64,000 nt of DNA. Origin: WHSW01 sp963777775. Its GTDB lineage: Bacteria; Actinomycetota; Thermoleophilia; Solirubrobacterales; 70-9. The stretch's first letter is position 1, and each line of letters starts with the position of its first letter. The translations under genes and the position numbers were made by a program. The notes under the pieces are model-generated. The model was not told where the DNA came from. It ran no database searches and saw only the letters and a list, made by a program, of their open reading frames with translations. The stretch lies in NCBI GenBank assembly GCA_963777775.1, contig CAVZRL010000005.1, positions 744,001 to 808,000 of the forward strand, read 5' to 3'. Of this stretch, positions 47,629 through 56,156 are shown piece by piece.

Positions 47629-48978
47629 TCAGCAGGCGTTCGAGGCGGGCGAGACGCCGCGCAGGCGCGCGAGGTCGCAGTAGGCGGGCTTCGGGTTCAG
47701 GCTCTGCCCGAGGACGCCGAATCCGGCCTCGCGGCCGGACAGGCGCGGGTCCTCGACGAAGCGGTGCACGATCGCCAGGTCGACCTTGTGGACGCGGCGT
47801 AGGAGCTCGTAGAGCTCGGTCAGGGCGCGGCCCTGGTGGTCGACCTCGAACGCCCGCGGGCCGGTCGTCGAAACGCCGAACTCGGTCGCCCACAGCGGCG
47901 TGTCGCTGTCGCCATTGCGCGCCAGGACCTGCTGGATCTTGCCCAGGTAGACCCGCACGTCGCCGAGGTAATCCTGCCCCGGGCCGACACCCGGGTAGGG
48001 ATGGATGCCGATCGCGTCCGCCTGCTGGGCGGCGCCGAACTTGTAGAGCTTGGCGAGGAAGTTGCTGAACCCGATCGCGTTGTTGTCGGAGTCGGCGTGC
48101 GGCGACAGCCCGGCGCTGACCACCGGCATCCCCGGGACCTGGGTGTGGACCGCCGAGGCGACCTCCTTGAGCATCCTCGCGTACATGTCGGGCTCGGGCC
48201 AGTCGCCCCAGAAGTGCGGGTAGTTGGGCTCGTTCCAGACCTCGATCCCGACCGAGTCGGGGTAGCGCTTCGCGGCGGCGACGGCGAAGGCGGCCATCTC
48301 GTCGTAGTACTGCGGCGCCGGGCGGAGCTGGTCGTCGCCGTTGTTGCAGGCGACCGGGTTTGGCTGGGCCCAGCACGGAGCCGCGACGATCACCCAGAGG
48401 GGACGCAGGCCGCGGGCGCGCAGCCGGTTGTACATCTGGTCCGAGCCGTACCAGTCATATGAGCCCTGGCTACCCTCGACGCCCCACCAGGCGAGGCTGG
48501 TGCGGGCAACCGTCCCGCCCGACTCGTCGAGCAGGTCGAAGGCCTGGTTGCCGTGGAAGATCCAGTTGTCGTTGTAGCCGAAGATCGGCGCCGGGTTCGG
48601 CGTGTCGAGCAATGGCGCCATCGGCTGCATCTGGTTCTTGCAGCGCTCGACGATCCAGCGGCGCTTCGGGCGCTTATAGACGGCCCGGCCCGCACAGCGG
48701 TAGGAGACCTCGCCCGACCAGGTTCCCTCGGCACGCCACTCACAGACCCACTGTGAGAAGTCGAGCCGGCCCTTGCGCTTCTTGGGTCCGCAGCGGCTGA
48801 TCCTCAGCACCTCGATCCCGTTCCGCTCCTCGACCACTTGCTGCGCCTTCTTGGCCAGCTTCGCGCGATCGACCCCGTGCTCGGTGTCACCCGGCTTGCC
48901 GGCACCTGCCGCAGGAACGACGAGGAGGGTCGCGAGCAGCGCGGCGATCACGAGCGTGGCTAGGCGTCCCCTGCACAT
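47629..48978 (-). CDS. Secreted clan-A glycoside hydrolase, paralogue 2
   Basis: This is a 449-residue protein with a signal peptide ending VVPAAGAG, the conserved DTEHGVDRAKLAKKAQQVVE helix, and the cysteine-bearing N-terminal domain. The barrel has GIEVWNEPN and LWATEFGVST as catalytic Glu segments. It is closely related to paralogue 3. GGGAGAGCG precedes the ATG. Confidence 0.85.
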   Translation of the reverse strand: MCRGRLATLVIAALLATLLVVPAAGAGKPGDTEHGVDRAKLAKKAQQVVEERNGIEVLRISRCGPKKRKGRLDFSQWVCEWRAEGTWSGEVSYRCAGRAVYKRPKRRWIVERCKNQMQPMAPLLDTPNPAPIFGYNDNWIFHGNQAFDLLDESGGTVARTSLAWWGVEGSQGSYDWYGSDQMYNRLRARGLRPLWVIVAAPCWAQPNPVACNNGDDQLRPAPQYYDEMAAFAVAAAKRYPDSVGIEVWNEPNYPHFWGDWPEPDMYARMLKEVASAVHTQVPGMPVVSAGLSPHADSDNNAIGFSNFLAKLYKFGAAQQADAIGIHPYPGVGPGQDYLGDVRVYLGKIQQVLARNGDSDTPLWATEFGVSTTGPRAFEVDHQGRALTELYELLRRVHKVDLAIVHRFVEDPRLSGREAGFGVLGQSLNPKPAYCDLARLRGVSPASNAC

Positions 48979-49073
48979 CTCGCTCTCCCATCGGAGCGGT
49001 CCTCGGAACGCTCAAGCGCGCTGGCCGGACGGACGAACGGTCGAGTGGCGCGGTCTGCGGCGCGGCGCGAGCG

Positions 49074-50423
49074 TCAGCAGGGAGCCGAGCTGGGCTCGAC
49101 TCCATGCAACCTGGCGAGGTCGCAGTAGGCCGGCTTCGGGCTCAGGTTCTGCGTCAGGACGCCGAAGCCGCCTTCGCGGCCAGAGAGGCGCGGATCGTCG
49201 ACGAAGCGGTGCACGATCGCCAGCTCGACCTTGTGCACGCGGCGCAGGAGCTGGGACACCTCGGTCAGCACCCGGGCCTGAAGGCCGGGCTCGTAGGCGA
49301 GAGGGCCGGCCGTCGAGACGCCGAACTCGGTCGCCCAGAGCGGCGTTGCGCTGTCTCCGTGGCGCTTCAGCACCTGTTGGATCTTGCCCAGGTAGACGCG
49401 GACGTCGCCGATGTAGTCCTCCGTGGGGCCGACGTCGGGGTACGGGTGGACGCCGATCGCGTCGGCCTTCTGGGCAGCGCCCCGCTTGTAGAGCTTCTCG
49501 AGGAAGTTGCTGAACCCGATCGCCTTGTTGTCGGTGTCGGCGTGCGGCGACAACCCGGCGCTGACCACCGGCATCCCCGGGACCCGCGAGTGCATCGCCG
49601 CGGCGATCTGCTTCAGCATCTTCGAGTACTGCTTCGGCTCGGGCCAGCCGCCCCAGAAGCGCGGGTAGTTGGGCTCGTTCCAGACCTCGATCCCGACCGA
49701 GTCGGGGTAGCGCTTCGCGACCGCGACAGCGAAGTCGGCCATCTCGGCGTAGTGCCGGGGCGCCGGGTGAAGCTGGTTGTTGCCGTTGTTGCAGGCGCCC
49801 GGGTTCGGCTGTGCCCAGCACGGCGCCTCGACGATCGACCAGAGCGGTCGCAGGCCCCGCGCGCGCAGCCGCTCGACCATCTGATCGGAGCCGTACCAGT
49901 CATAGGAGCCGCGCTTGCCCTCGACGCCCGACCAGGCGAGGCTGGTGCGGGCGACCTGCGCGCCCGACTCGTCGAGCAGGTCGAAGGCCCGGGTGCCCTG
50001 GAAGATCCAGTTGTCGTTGTAGCCGAACAGGGGCGGCGGGTTCGGGGTGTCGAGCAGCGGCGCCATCGGCTGCATCCGGTTCTTGCAGCGGTCGACCTTC
50101 CAGCGGTGCTTTTTGCGCTTGTAGACGGCCCGGCCGGCGCAGTGGTAGGGCACGTCACCCGGCCAGGTGCCCTCGGCGCGCCACTCGCAGACCCACTTCG
50201 AGAAGTCGAGCTTCCCCTTGCGCTTCTTCGGTCCGCAGCGGCTGACCTTGCGCACCTCGATCCCGTTGCGCTCCTCGACCACCTGCTCCGCCTTCTTGGC
50301 CAGCTTGTCGCGGTCCACCCCGTGCTCGGTGTCGCCCGGCCTGCCGGCATTCGCTGCCGGCACGACGAGGAGCGTCGCGAACAGCGACGCGAGTACGACC
50401 GTTGCGTTACGGCCCCTGCGCAT
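49074..50423 (-). CDS. Secreted clan-A glycoside hydrolase, paralogue 3
   Basis: This is a 449-residue protein, built as paralogue 2, with long identical stretches (GIEVWNEPNYPRFWG, GIGVHPYP-like loops and LWATEFGVST). TTAGGAGGC lies before the ATG at 50423, which gives a signal peptide ending PAANAG. The gaps between the three genes are only 53 and 95 bp, so they may form one transcript led by this gene. Confidence 0.85.
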   Translation of the reverse strand: MRRGRNATVVLASLFATLLVVPAANAGRPGDTEHGVDRDKLAKKAEQVVEERNGIEVRKVSRCGPKKRKGKLDFSKWVCEWRAEGTWPGDVPYHCAGRAVYKRKKHRWKVDRCKNRMQPMAPLLDTPNPPPLFGYNDNWIFQGTRAFDLLDESGAQVARTSLAWSGVEGKRGSYDWYGSDQMVERLRARGLRPLWSIVEAPCWAQPNPGACNNGNNQLHPAPRHYAEMADFAVAVAKRYPDSVGIEVWNEPNYPRFWGGWPEPKQYSKMLKQIAAAMHSRVPGMPVVSAGLSPHADTDNKAIGFSNFLEKLYKRGAAQKADAIGVHPYPDVGPTEDYIGDVRVYLGKIQQVLKRHGDSATPLWATEFGVSTAGPLAYEPGLQARVLTEVSQLLRRVHKVELAIVHRFVDDPRLSGREGGFGVLTQNLSPKPAYCDLARLHGVEPSSAPC

Positions 50424-50510
50424 CTCGCCTCCTAACCAGGCGCGCCTTCCGACACCGCTCAAGGCGGGTAGCCACGGTCAAGCCCCCGCGCGGCGTAAGC
50501 TGGCGTCCGC

Positions 50511-52779
50511 GTGGCGAGCGAGACCGTCCATTACCGTACATGCCCCTTCTGCGAGGCGACTTGCGGTCTCGCGGTCACGGTATCCGACGGCGAGGTCCTG
50601 TCGGTGCGCGGCGACGAGCTCGACCCGTTCAGCCACGGCTTCCTCTGCCCGAAGTCGCAGGGGCTGCGCCAGCTGCACGAGGACCCCGACCGGCTGACCA
50701 GGCCGCTGGTCCGCCGCGACGGAGAACTCGTCGAGGCGAGCTGGGAGGAGGCGTTCGCGGCCGTCGATGCCGGCCTCACCCGGGTGCTCGACGAGGGCGG
50801 GCGCGACGCGGTCGCCGTCTATCTCGGCAACCCCGCCGCGCACGGCCTCGGGCCGATGGTCTACGGCGCGGCCTTCCTGAAGGCACTCGGCTCGAAGAAC
50901 ATCTACTCGGCCTCGACCGTCGACCAGATGCCCAAGCAGCTCTCGGCCGGACTGATGTTCGGCACCGGGCTCTCGGTCCCGATCCCCGATGTCGACCGCA
51001 CCGACCACCTGCTGATCCTCGGTGCCAACCCGCTGGTCTCGAACGGATCGCTGCTGACCGCCCCGGACATGCGCGGTCGCCTGCGGGCGATCCGCGATCG
51101 CGGCGGCAAGGTCGTGGTCGTCGACCCGCGCCGCAGCCGGACCGCGCACGAGGCCTCCGCGCACCATTTCATCCGTCCCGGGACCGACGCCCACCTGCTC
51201 TTCGCCCTGGTCGGGGTGCTGCTCGATGAGGAGCTCGCCGAGCCGGGCGCGCTCGAGCGATACGCGAACGGGGCCGACGCGATCGCCGCGCTCGCCGAGC
51301 CGTTTACCCCGGAGGCGGTGGCGCCGGTCTGCGGGATCGAGGCCGAGGAGATCCGTCGGATGGCGCGCGAGCTGGCCGCCGCCGAGCGGGCCGCCGTCTA
51401 CGCGCGGATCGGGACCACTACGCAGCGCTTCGGGACGCTGGCGAGCTGGCTCGTCGACGTGCTCAACTACCTGACCGGCAACCTCGACCGCGAGGGCGGG
51501 GCGATGTTCCCGCTAGCCCCCGCCGGACAACGGAACTCGTCCGGGTCGGGCCCGGTCGGGCGCGGCGTGCAGATCGGGCGTTGGACTAGCCGGGTCAGCG
51601 GGCGGGCCGAAGTGTTCGGCGAGCTGCCGGTCGTCGGCCTCGCCGAGGAGATCACGACCCCCGGCGAGGGCCAGGTCCGGGCGCTGGTCACCGTCGCGGG
51701 GAATCCGTGCGTCTCGACGCCCGACGCGGCGGCGCTCGAGGCCGCGGTCGAGACGCTCGACTTCATGGTCTCGCTCGATATCTACGTCAACGAGACGACC
51801 CGCCACGCGGACGTGATCCTCCCCGCGCCCGAGCCGCTCGCCAAGTCCCACTTCGATCTCGCCTTCTACCAGCTCTCGGTGCGCAGCATCGCGAACTACT
51901 CGCCGCCGGTCATCGAGCGGCCCGATGGCCAGCTCGAGGAGTGGGAAACGCTGCTGCGACTCGCCGGGATCGCCGCCGGACAGGGCCCCGACGCCGATCT
52001 GGAAGCGTGGGACGAGGTGGTGATCCGAACCGTCGCCGGTCGCGAGGTCGCGCTCCGGGGCTCGCCGGTTGCAGGGCCGCTCCGTGGACGAGCTGCTCGA
52101 CGAGCTCGGCGACCGACGCGGGCCCGAGCGGGTGCTCGATCTGATGCTGCGCGCCGGGCCGTTCGGCGACGGCTTCGGCGCCGATCCCGACGGCCTCACC
52201 CTGGCCAAGCTCGAGGACTCTCCGCACGGCATCGACCTCGGCCCGATGCGACCACGGCTGCCGGACGTGCTGCGAACGCCGTCGGGGAAGATCGAGCTGG
52301 CCCCCGAGGAGATCGTCGCCGACGTGCCGCGGCTTCGGGCCGAGCTCGACTCGGCGGGCCCGCCCGGCAACGGCGCGATGACCCTGATCGGCCGCCGCCA
52401 GCTGCGCTCGAACAACTCCTGGATGCACAACCTGCCGGCGCTGGTCAAGGGCAAGGACCGCTGCACGATCCAGGTCAACTCCGCCGACGCCGAGCGTCTC
52501 GGCCTCGCCGACGGCGGGCTCGCCCGGGTCAGCTCGCAGGTCGGCGAGCTGACCGCGCCGATCGAGGTCACCGACGAGATCATGGCCGGCGTCGTCTCGA
52601 TCCCCCACGGCTGGGGACACGATGTCGACGGGGTCCGGCTCGGCGTCGCATCGGAGCATCCGGGCGTGAACTCGAACCTGCTCGCGCCGGTCGAGGTCGA
52701 CCTCCCCTCGGGCAACGCGGTCCTGAACGGGATCCCGGTCGAGGTCACGGCGGCCGACCGCGAGGCCGCGGTGGCCTAA
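50511..52779 (+). pseudogene. Molybdopterin-dependent oxidoreductase, frameshifted once
   Basis: GTG at 50511. CPFCEATCGLAVTV and GFLCPK supply the four Cys of a 4Fe-4S cluster, followed by the bis-MGD catalytic domain (ILGANPLVSNGS, VVVDPRRSRTA, YLTGNLDREGG). The frame shifts at an extra T in GGTTGC (52069-52070). The C-terminal molybdopterin-binding domain then continues (MTLIGRRQLRSNNSWMHN, ending at TAA 52777-52779). Corrected, it is about 755 residues, close to formate-dehydrogenase-like enzymes. No partner subunit is present. The single-base shift may be a sequencing error in a working gene. Confidence 0.82.
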
Positions 52780-52791
52780 CCGGGCCGCCGA

Positions 52792-53580
52792 ATGGGCCAG
52801 CTCGAGTTCGACGAGGAGGTCTCGAAGCGGATCGAGGCCGCCTACGCCGGCCGCGACATGGTCCACCGCCGGGCGCTGGTCCGCGAGGCGCTCGCCGTCG
52901 CCCCCGGCGAGCGGGTGCTCGACGTCGGCTGCGGCCCGGGCTTCTACGTCGCCGAGCTGCTCGAGGTGGTCGGGCCCGAAGGGGCGGTGGTCGGGATCGA
53001 CAGCAGCGACTCGATGCTGGCGCTCGCCGCCGATCGCTGCGCGGGGCACGAGAACGCGGCCTTTCACGAGGCCGACGCGACCTCGCTCCCGGTCGAGGAC
53101 CGAAGCTTCGACGCAGCCGTCAGCGTCCAGGTGCTCGAATACGTCGCCGACATCCCCGCCGCGCTCGCCGAGCTTCGCCGCGCGCTGCGGCCCGGTGGCC
53201 GGCTGGTGATCTGGGACGTCGACTGGGCGACACTCTCGATGCGGACCGCCGAGCCCGAGCGGATGCGGCGCGTGCTCGCCGCCTGGGACGAGCACCTGAC
53301 CCACGTCTCGCTGCCGCAGGCGCTGAGCGCGGAGCTGCGCGCGGCGGGGTTCACGGAGGTGGTCATGGACGCGTACGCGTTCGCGACCACCGAGCTCGAT
53401 CCCGAGCGCTACGGGGGTTTTCTGGTGCCCTTCCTGGAGCAGTTCGTTATCGATCGCGAGGCGGTCGCGGTCGAAGAGGCCCGGGCCTGGGCGGACGAGC
53501 AGCGCGGCTTCGCCGAGCGCGGCGAGTTCTACTTCTGCGTGACCCAGTTCCGATTCACGGCCGCCGCACCCTCCGGCTAG
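52792..53580 (+). CDS. SAM-dependent methyltransferase
   Basis: This is a 262-residue protein. VLDVGCGPGFYVAELLE is motif I, VVGIDSSDSML motif II and LRPGGRLVIWDVDW motif III of class I methyltransferases. UbiE/arsenite methyltransferase-like enzymes are the nearest type, but the substrate is unknown. It starts 12 bp after the oxidoreductase stop, so the two are probably cotranscribed. Confidence 0.82.
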   Translation: MGQLEFDEEVSKRIEAAYAGRDMVHRRALVREALAVAPGERVLDVGCGPGFYVAELLEVVGPEGAVVGIDSSDSMLALAADRCAGHENAAFHEADATSLPVEDRSFDAAVSVQVLEYVADIPAALAELRRALRPGGRLVIWDVDWATLSMRTAEPERMRRVLAAWDEHLTHVSLPQALSAELRAAGFTEVVMDAYAFATTELDPERYGGFLVPFLEQFVIDREAVAVEEARAWADEQRGFAERGEFYFCVTQFRFTAAAPSG

Positions 53581-54023
53581 AGCCCGAGCTCGTACTCGCG
53601 AAAGGTCGCGTACTCGGCGCCGACCCGGTCATAGACGGCCTGGGCGCGGCTGTTGTCGGTCGCGGTTAGCCAGTTGACCGACGCGGCGCCGTGGCGCCGG
53701 GCGACCTCGGCAACCGCCTCGATCAGCGCGTCGGCGTGGCCGGCGCCACGGGCCTGCTCGGCGACGAACAGGTCGTTGAGATAGACGATCCGCCCGCCGT
53801 GCAGGCTCGACCAGGTCCAAACGCTGACGGCGATCCCGACCACCGCGCCGGTGTCGTCGGTGGCGACGAGCAGGAATGCCTCATCCTCGGCGGCGGCGAT
53901 CACCCCGCGCGCGACCCGCTCGAGCCCCTCGTCGCTCGGGCTCACCTCGTAGAAGTCGCAGTAGCCGCGCAGCAACGGCAGCAGCGCCGGCAGGTCGGCC
54001 TCGGTCGCCTCGCGAACCGCCAT
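53577..54023 (-). CDS. GNAT N-acetyltransferase
   Basis: This is a 148-residue protein. IVYLNDLFVAEQARGAGHAD is the acetyl-CoA loop (Q/RxxGxG/A type) and NWLTATDNSRAQAVYDRVGA the C-terminal fold. The acceptor is unknown. ATG 54023 shares one base with the stop of the PRC-barrel gene (TGATG). Confidence 0.85.
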   Translation of the reverse strand: MAVREATEADLPALLPLLRGYCDFYEVSPSDEGLERVARGVIAAAEDEAFLLVATDDTGAVVGIAVSVWTWSSLHGGRIVYLNDLFVAEQARGAGHADALIEAVAEVARRHGAASVNWLTATDNSRAQAVYDRVGAEYATFREYELGL

Positions 54024-54289
54024 CAATCCGCCGGCGGCAACCCGTCCGCCGCCGCCGCGTCGAGCTTCAGGACGACGCCGCGCTCGTACAGCTCCTCGAC
54101 CTGGTCGGCGGCGACGAAGGAGCGGTGGCCCGCGAGCAGTCCGTGGCCGACGACCAGGCCGTCGAAGATGTCGCGGCCCTGGTCGGCGCGGATCTCGGCC
54201 ACCTCGCCGATCCGCTCGCCGTCGGACGAGTAGACCGAGGTGCCGTTCTGAAGCAGCAGGTAGGAGGTCGGGGATCCGAGGTCGTTCAC
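54023..54289 (-). CDS. PRC-barrel domain protein
   Basis: This is an 88-residue protein. VYSSDGERIGEVAEI and HRSFVAADQVEELYERG match the PRC barrel, a small beta barrel found in RNA and photosynthesis proteins and in stand-alone stress proteins. GTG start at 54289. Translationally coupled to the acetyltransferase. Confidence 0.75.
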   Translation of the reverse strand: MNDLGSPTSYLLLQNGTSVYSSDGERIGEVAEIRADQGRDIFDGLVVGHGLLAGHRSFVAADQVEELYERGVVLKLDAAAADGLPPAD

Positions 54290-54356
54290 GGCCCGCCAGC
54301 CTAGCGAGCGCGCGCGCTCGCCCGGACGGATCGGCGCCTACAGTTACGCCGCGACC

Positions 54357-55298
54357 GTGTCGAGAACTCCTAGCGAGCCGATGATCCGCGCGACCTCGGC
54401 GAACCAAGCGCTCCGAGTCCGGATCCGGCTCGCGGTCGCGCTCGCCGCCAGCGTGTGCTGCGTCGCGGCGGCTGCCGCGCCTGCCCACGCCGCGGTGATC
54501 GAGCCCGGCGGGGCGGCCGCGCGCGCTGCCGCCTACTGGACCCCGGAGCGGATGGAGGCGGCACAGCCGCGCGGCCTGCGCCCGGCACCGGCACGTCTCG
54601 TGCGTGAGGCCGGCGGCGAGCGGGTGCTGCCGGCCGGGTTCGGCAGCTACGAGATCCTCGACTACGCGAGCCGCCCGTTCAGCGCCAACGGGAAGATCTT
54701 CGCCAGCTCGCGCGGCGGCGACTATCAGTGCTCGGGGACCGTGGTCGGGTCGGCGAACCAGAGCGTCGTCCTCACCGCCGGCCACTGCCTCTACCTGAAG
54801 CGCTTCGGCTGGGCGCGCAACCTGGTCTTCGTTCCCTCATACCACGAGGGGGCGCAGCCGTACGGCATCTGGGCCGCCCGCGAGCTGCTGCTGCGGCGCA
54901 AGTGGGTTCGTCGCACGGCGCCGGCGTTCGATTTCGGCGCCGTTGTGGTCGCGCCGGGGCCGGCGGCGACCCTGGAGTCTTCGGTCGGCGCCTACCCGCT
55001 GGGCGCCGGCCGGCCGCGGCGCCAGAGCTACCGCGTCGCCGGCTATCCGGTGAACTACTTCGACGGCCAGCGGATGATGGGTTGCCACGGCCCGTTCGTC
55101 GGCGTCGACTGGCGGACCGGGTCGACCGGGATCCGCTGCGACCTCGGCCCGGGCTCGAGCGGTGGCGGCTGGATCGTCCAGGACCAGTACCTGGCCTCGG
55201 TCATGTCCTACACCCTGCGCGGGCGCAGGGACTACGTCTTCGGCCCGCGGCTGCGCGGCTCGGCGGCGCGCCTGGTCGCGCGCGCCGGCAGCCTCTGA
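54357..55298 (+). CDS. Secreted trypsin-like serine protease
   Basis: This is a 313-residue protein. A signal peptide (LAVALAASVCCVAAAAAPAH, residues about 25-45) and a pro-region precede the S1 fold. The triad is VVLTAGHC (His), APAFDFGAVVV (Asp) and GPGSSGGGW (Ser). It is close to glutamyl endopeptidase-like secreted proteases. The start may be GTG 54357 or ATG 54381; neither has a clear ribosome site. Confidence 0.85.
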   Translation: MSRTPSEPMIRATSANQALRVRIRLAVALAASVCCVAAAAAPAHAAVIEPGGAAARAAAYWTPERMEAAQPRGLRPAPARLVREAGGERVLPAGFGSYEILDYASRPFSANGKIFASSRGGDYQCSGTVVGSANQSVVLTAGHCLYLKRFGWARNLVFVPSYHEGAQPYGIWAARELLLRRKWVRRTAPAFDFGAVVVAPGPAATLESSVGAYPLGAGRPRRQSYRVAGYPVNYFDGQRMMGCHGPFVGVDWRTGSTGIRCDLGPGSSGGGWIVQDQYLASVMSYTLRGRRDYVFGPRLRGSAARLVARAGSL

Positions 55299-55336
55299 AG
55301 CGGACGACGGGGCGGTCCCGGAGCGCCCGCAAGGGA

Positions 55337-56156
55337 TCACCGACCGGGTTTGCGATTCCGAAGCGCTCGATCCTCGTCGGTCTCGGGCCAGGCTCGTGAC
55401 TCGAGCAGGCCGCCGTCGACGGGGAGGGCGACGGCGGTGATCGTGCGCGCGGCCTGCGACGCCAGCCAGACGACGGCGTCGGTGACTTCCTCCGGCTCGA
55501 TCAGCCGATCGATCATCGTCATCGCGGCGAAGGCGTCGAGATCCTCGCCCGGCCCGGCCGCCTCGTCGGCGGATTGGTCGAACATCGGCGTCCGGACCCA
55601 CCCGGGACAGACCGCGTTGACGTTGACACCGTCGAACTTCAGCTCGTGCGCGAGGGTGCGCATGAGCCCGATCACACCGTGCTTGGAGGCGTTGTAGGCC
55701 CCGTAACCGGAGGACGCCGTCAGCCCGCAGATCGACGAGATCAGGACCATCGAGCCGCCGCCGGCCTCGCGAAGCTGTGGGATCGCCGCCTTCGCGGTCA
55801 GGAATGCGCCGGTCAGGTTGACGTCGATCACCTGCCGCCAGGCGGCCGGGTCGAGATCGGCGATGTGCTCGCCGCTGAGCAGGATGCCCGCGTTTGCGAC
55901 CACGACGTCGGCGGGACCGAGCGCCTCTCGCAGCCTGCTCGGCGGCGGTGTCGACCGCCTCCCAGTCGGTGACGTCGGCGACCACTCCCTCCGCCTCGCC
56001 GCCCGAGCCCCGGATCTCCTCCACGATTTCGGCCAGCGCCTCGGCCTGGACGTCCCAGCATCCGACCCGGTCGCCCATCGAGGCGAACCGCCGCGCGTGC
56101 GAGGCTCCCATTCCGCTCGCGGCGCCCGTGACCCAGACGGTGCGCGGTTCGCTCAT
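55337..56156 (-). pseudogene. Short-chain dehydrogenase/reductase, frameshifted
   Basis: ATG 56156 overlaps the stop of the fusion gene (ATGA). The first frame has VWVTGAASGMGASHARRFA and VVADVTDWEAVDTAAEQAA. At about 55925 the homology moves to another frame: DVVVANAGILLSGEHIADLD, GYGAYNASKHG (Tyr, Lys) and VNAVCPGWVRTPMF, to the stop at 55337. Joined, it is a normal SDR of about 270 residues. The shift lies in GCTGCGAGAGG and may be an assembly error. Confidence 0.75.

Noticed and set aside
45213..47683. Very long open frames opposite the phosphatase and glycoside hydrolase genes
   Set aside because: They are caused by high GC at third positions; the coding strand carries all signatures and signal peptides.
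54837..55330. Extension of the minus-strand SDR gene into the protease gene
   Set aside because: The extension is the result of the SDR frameshift near 55925; the true C-terminal frame stops at 55337.
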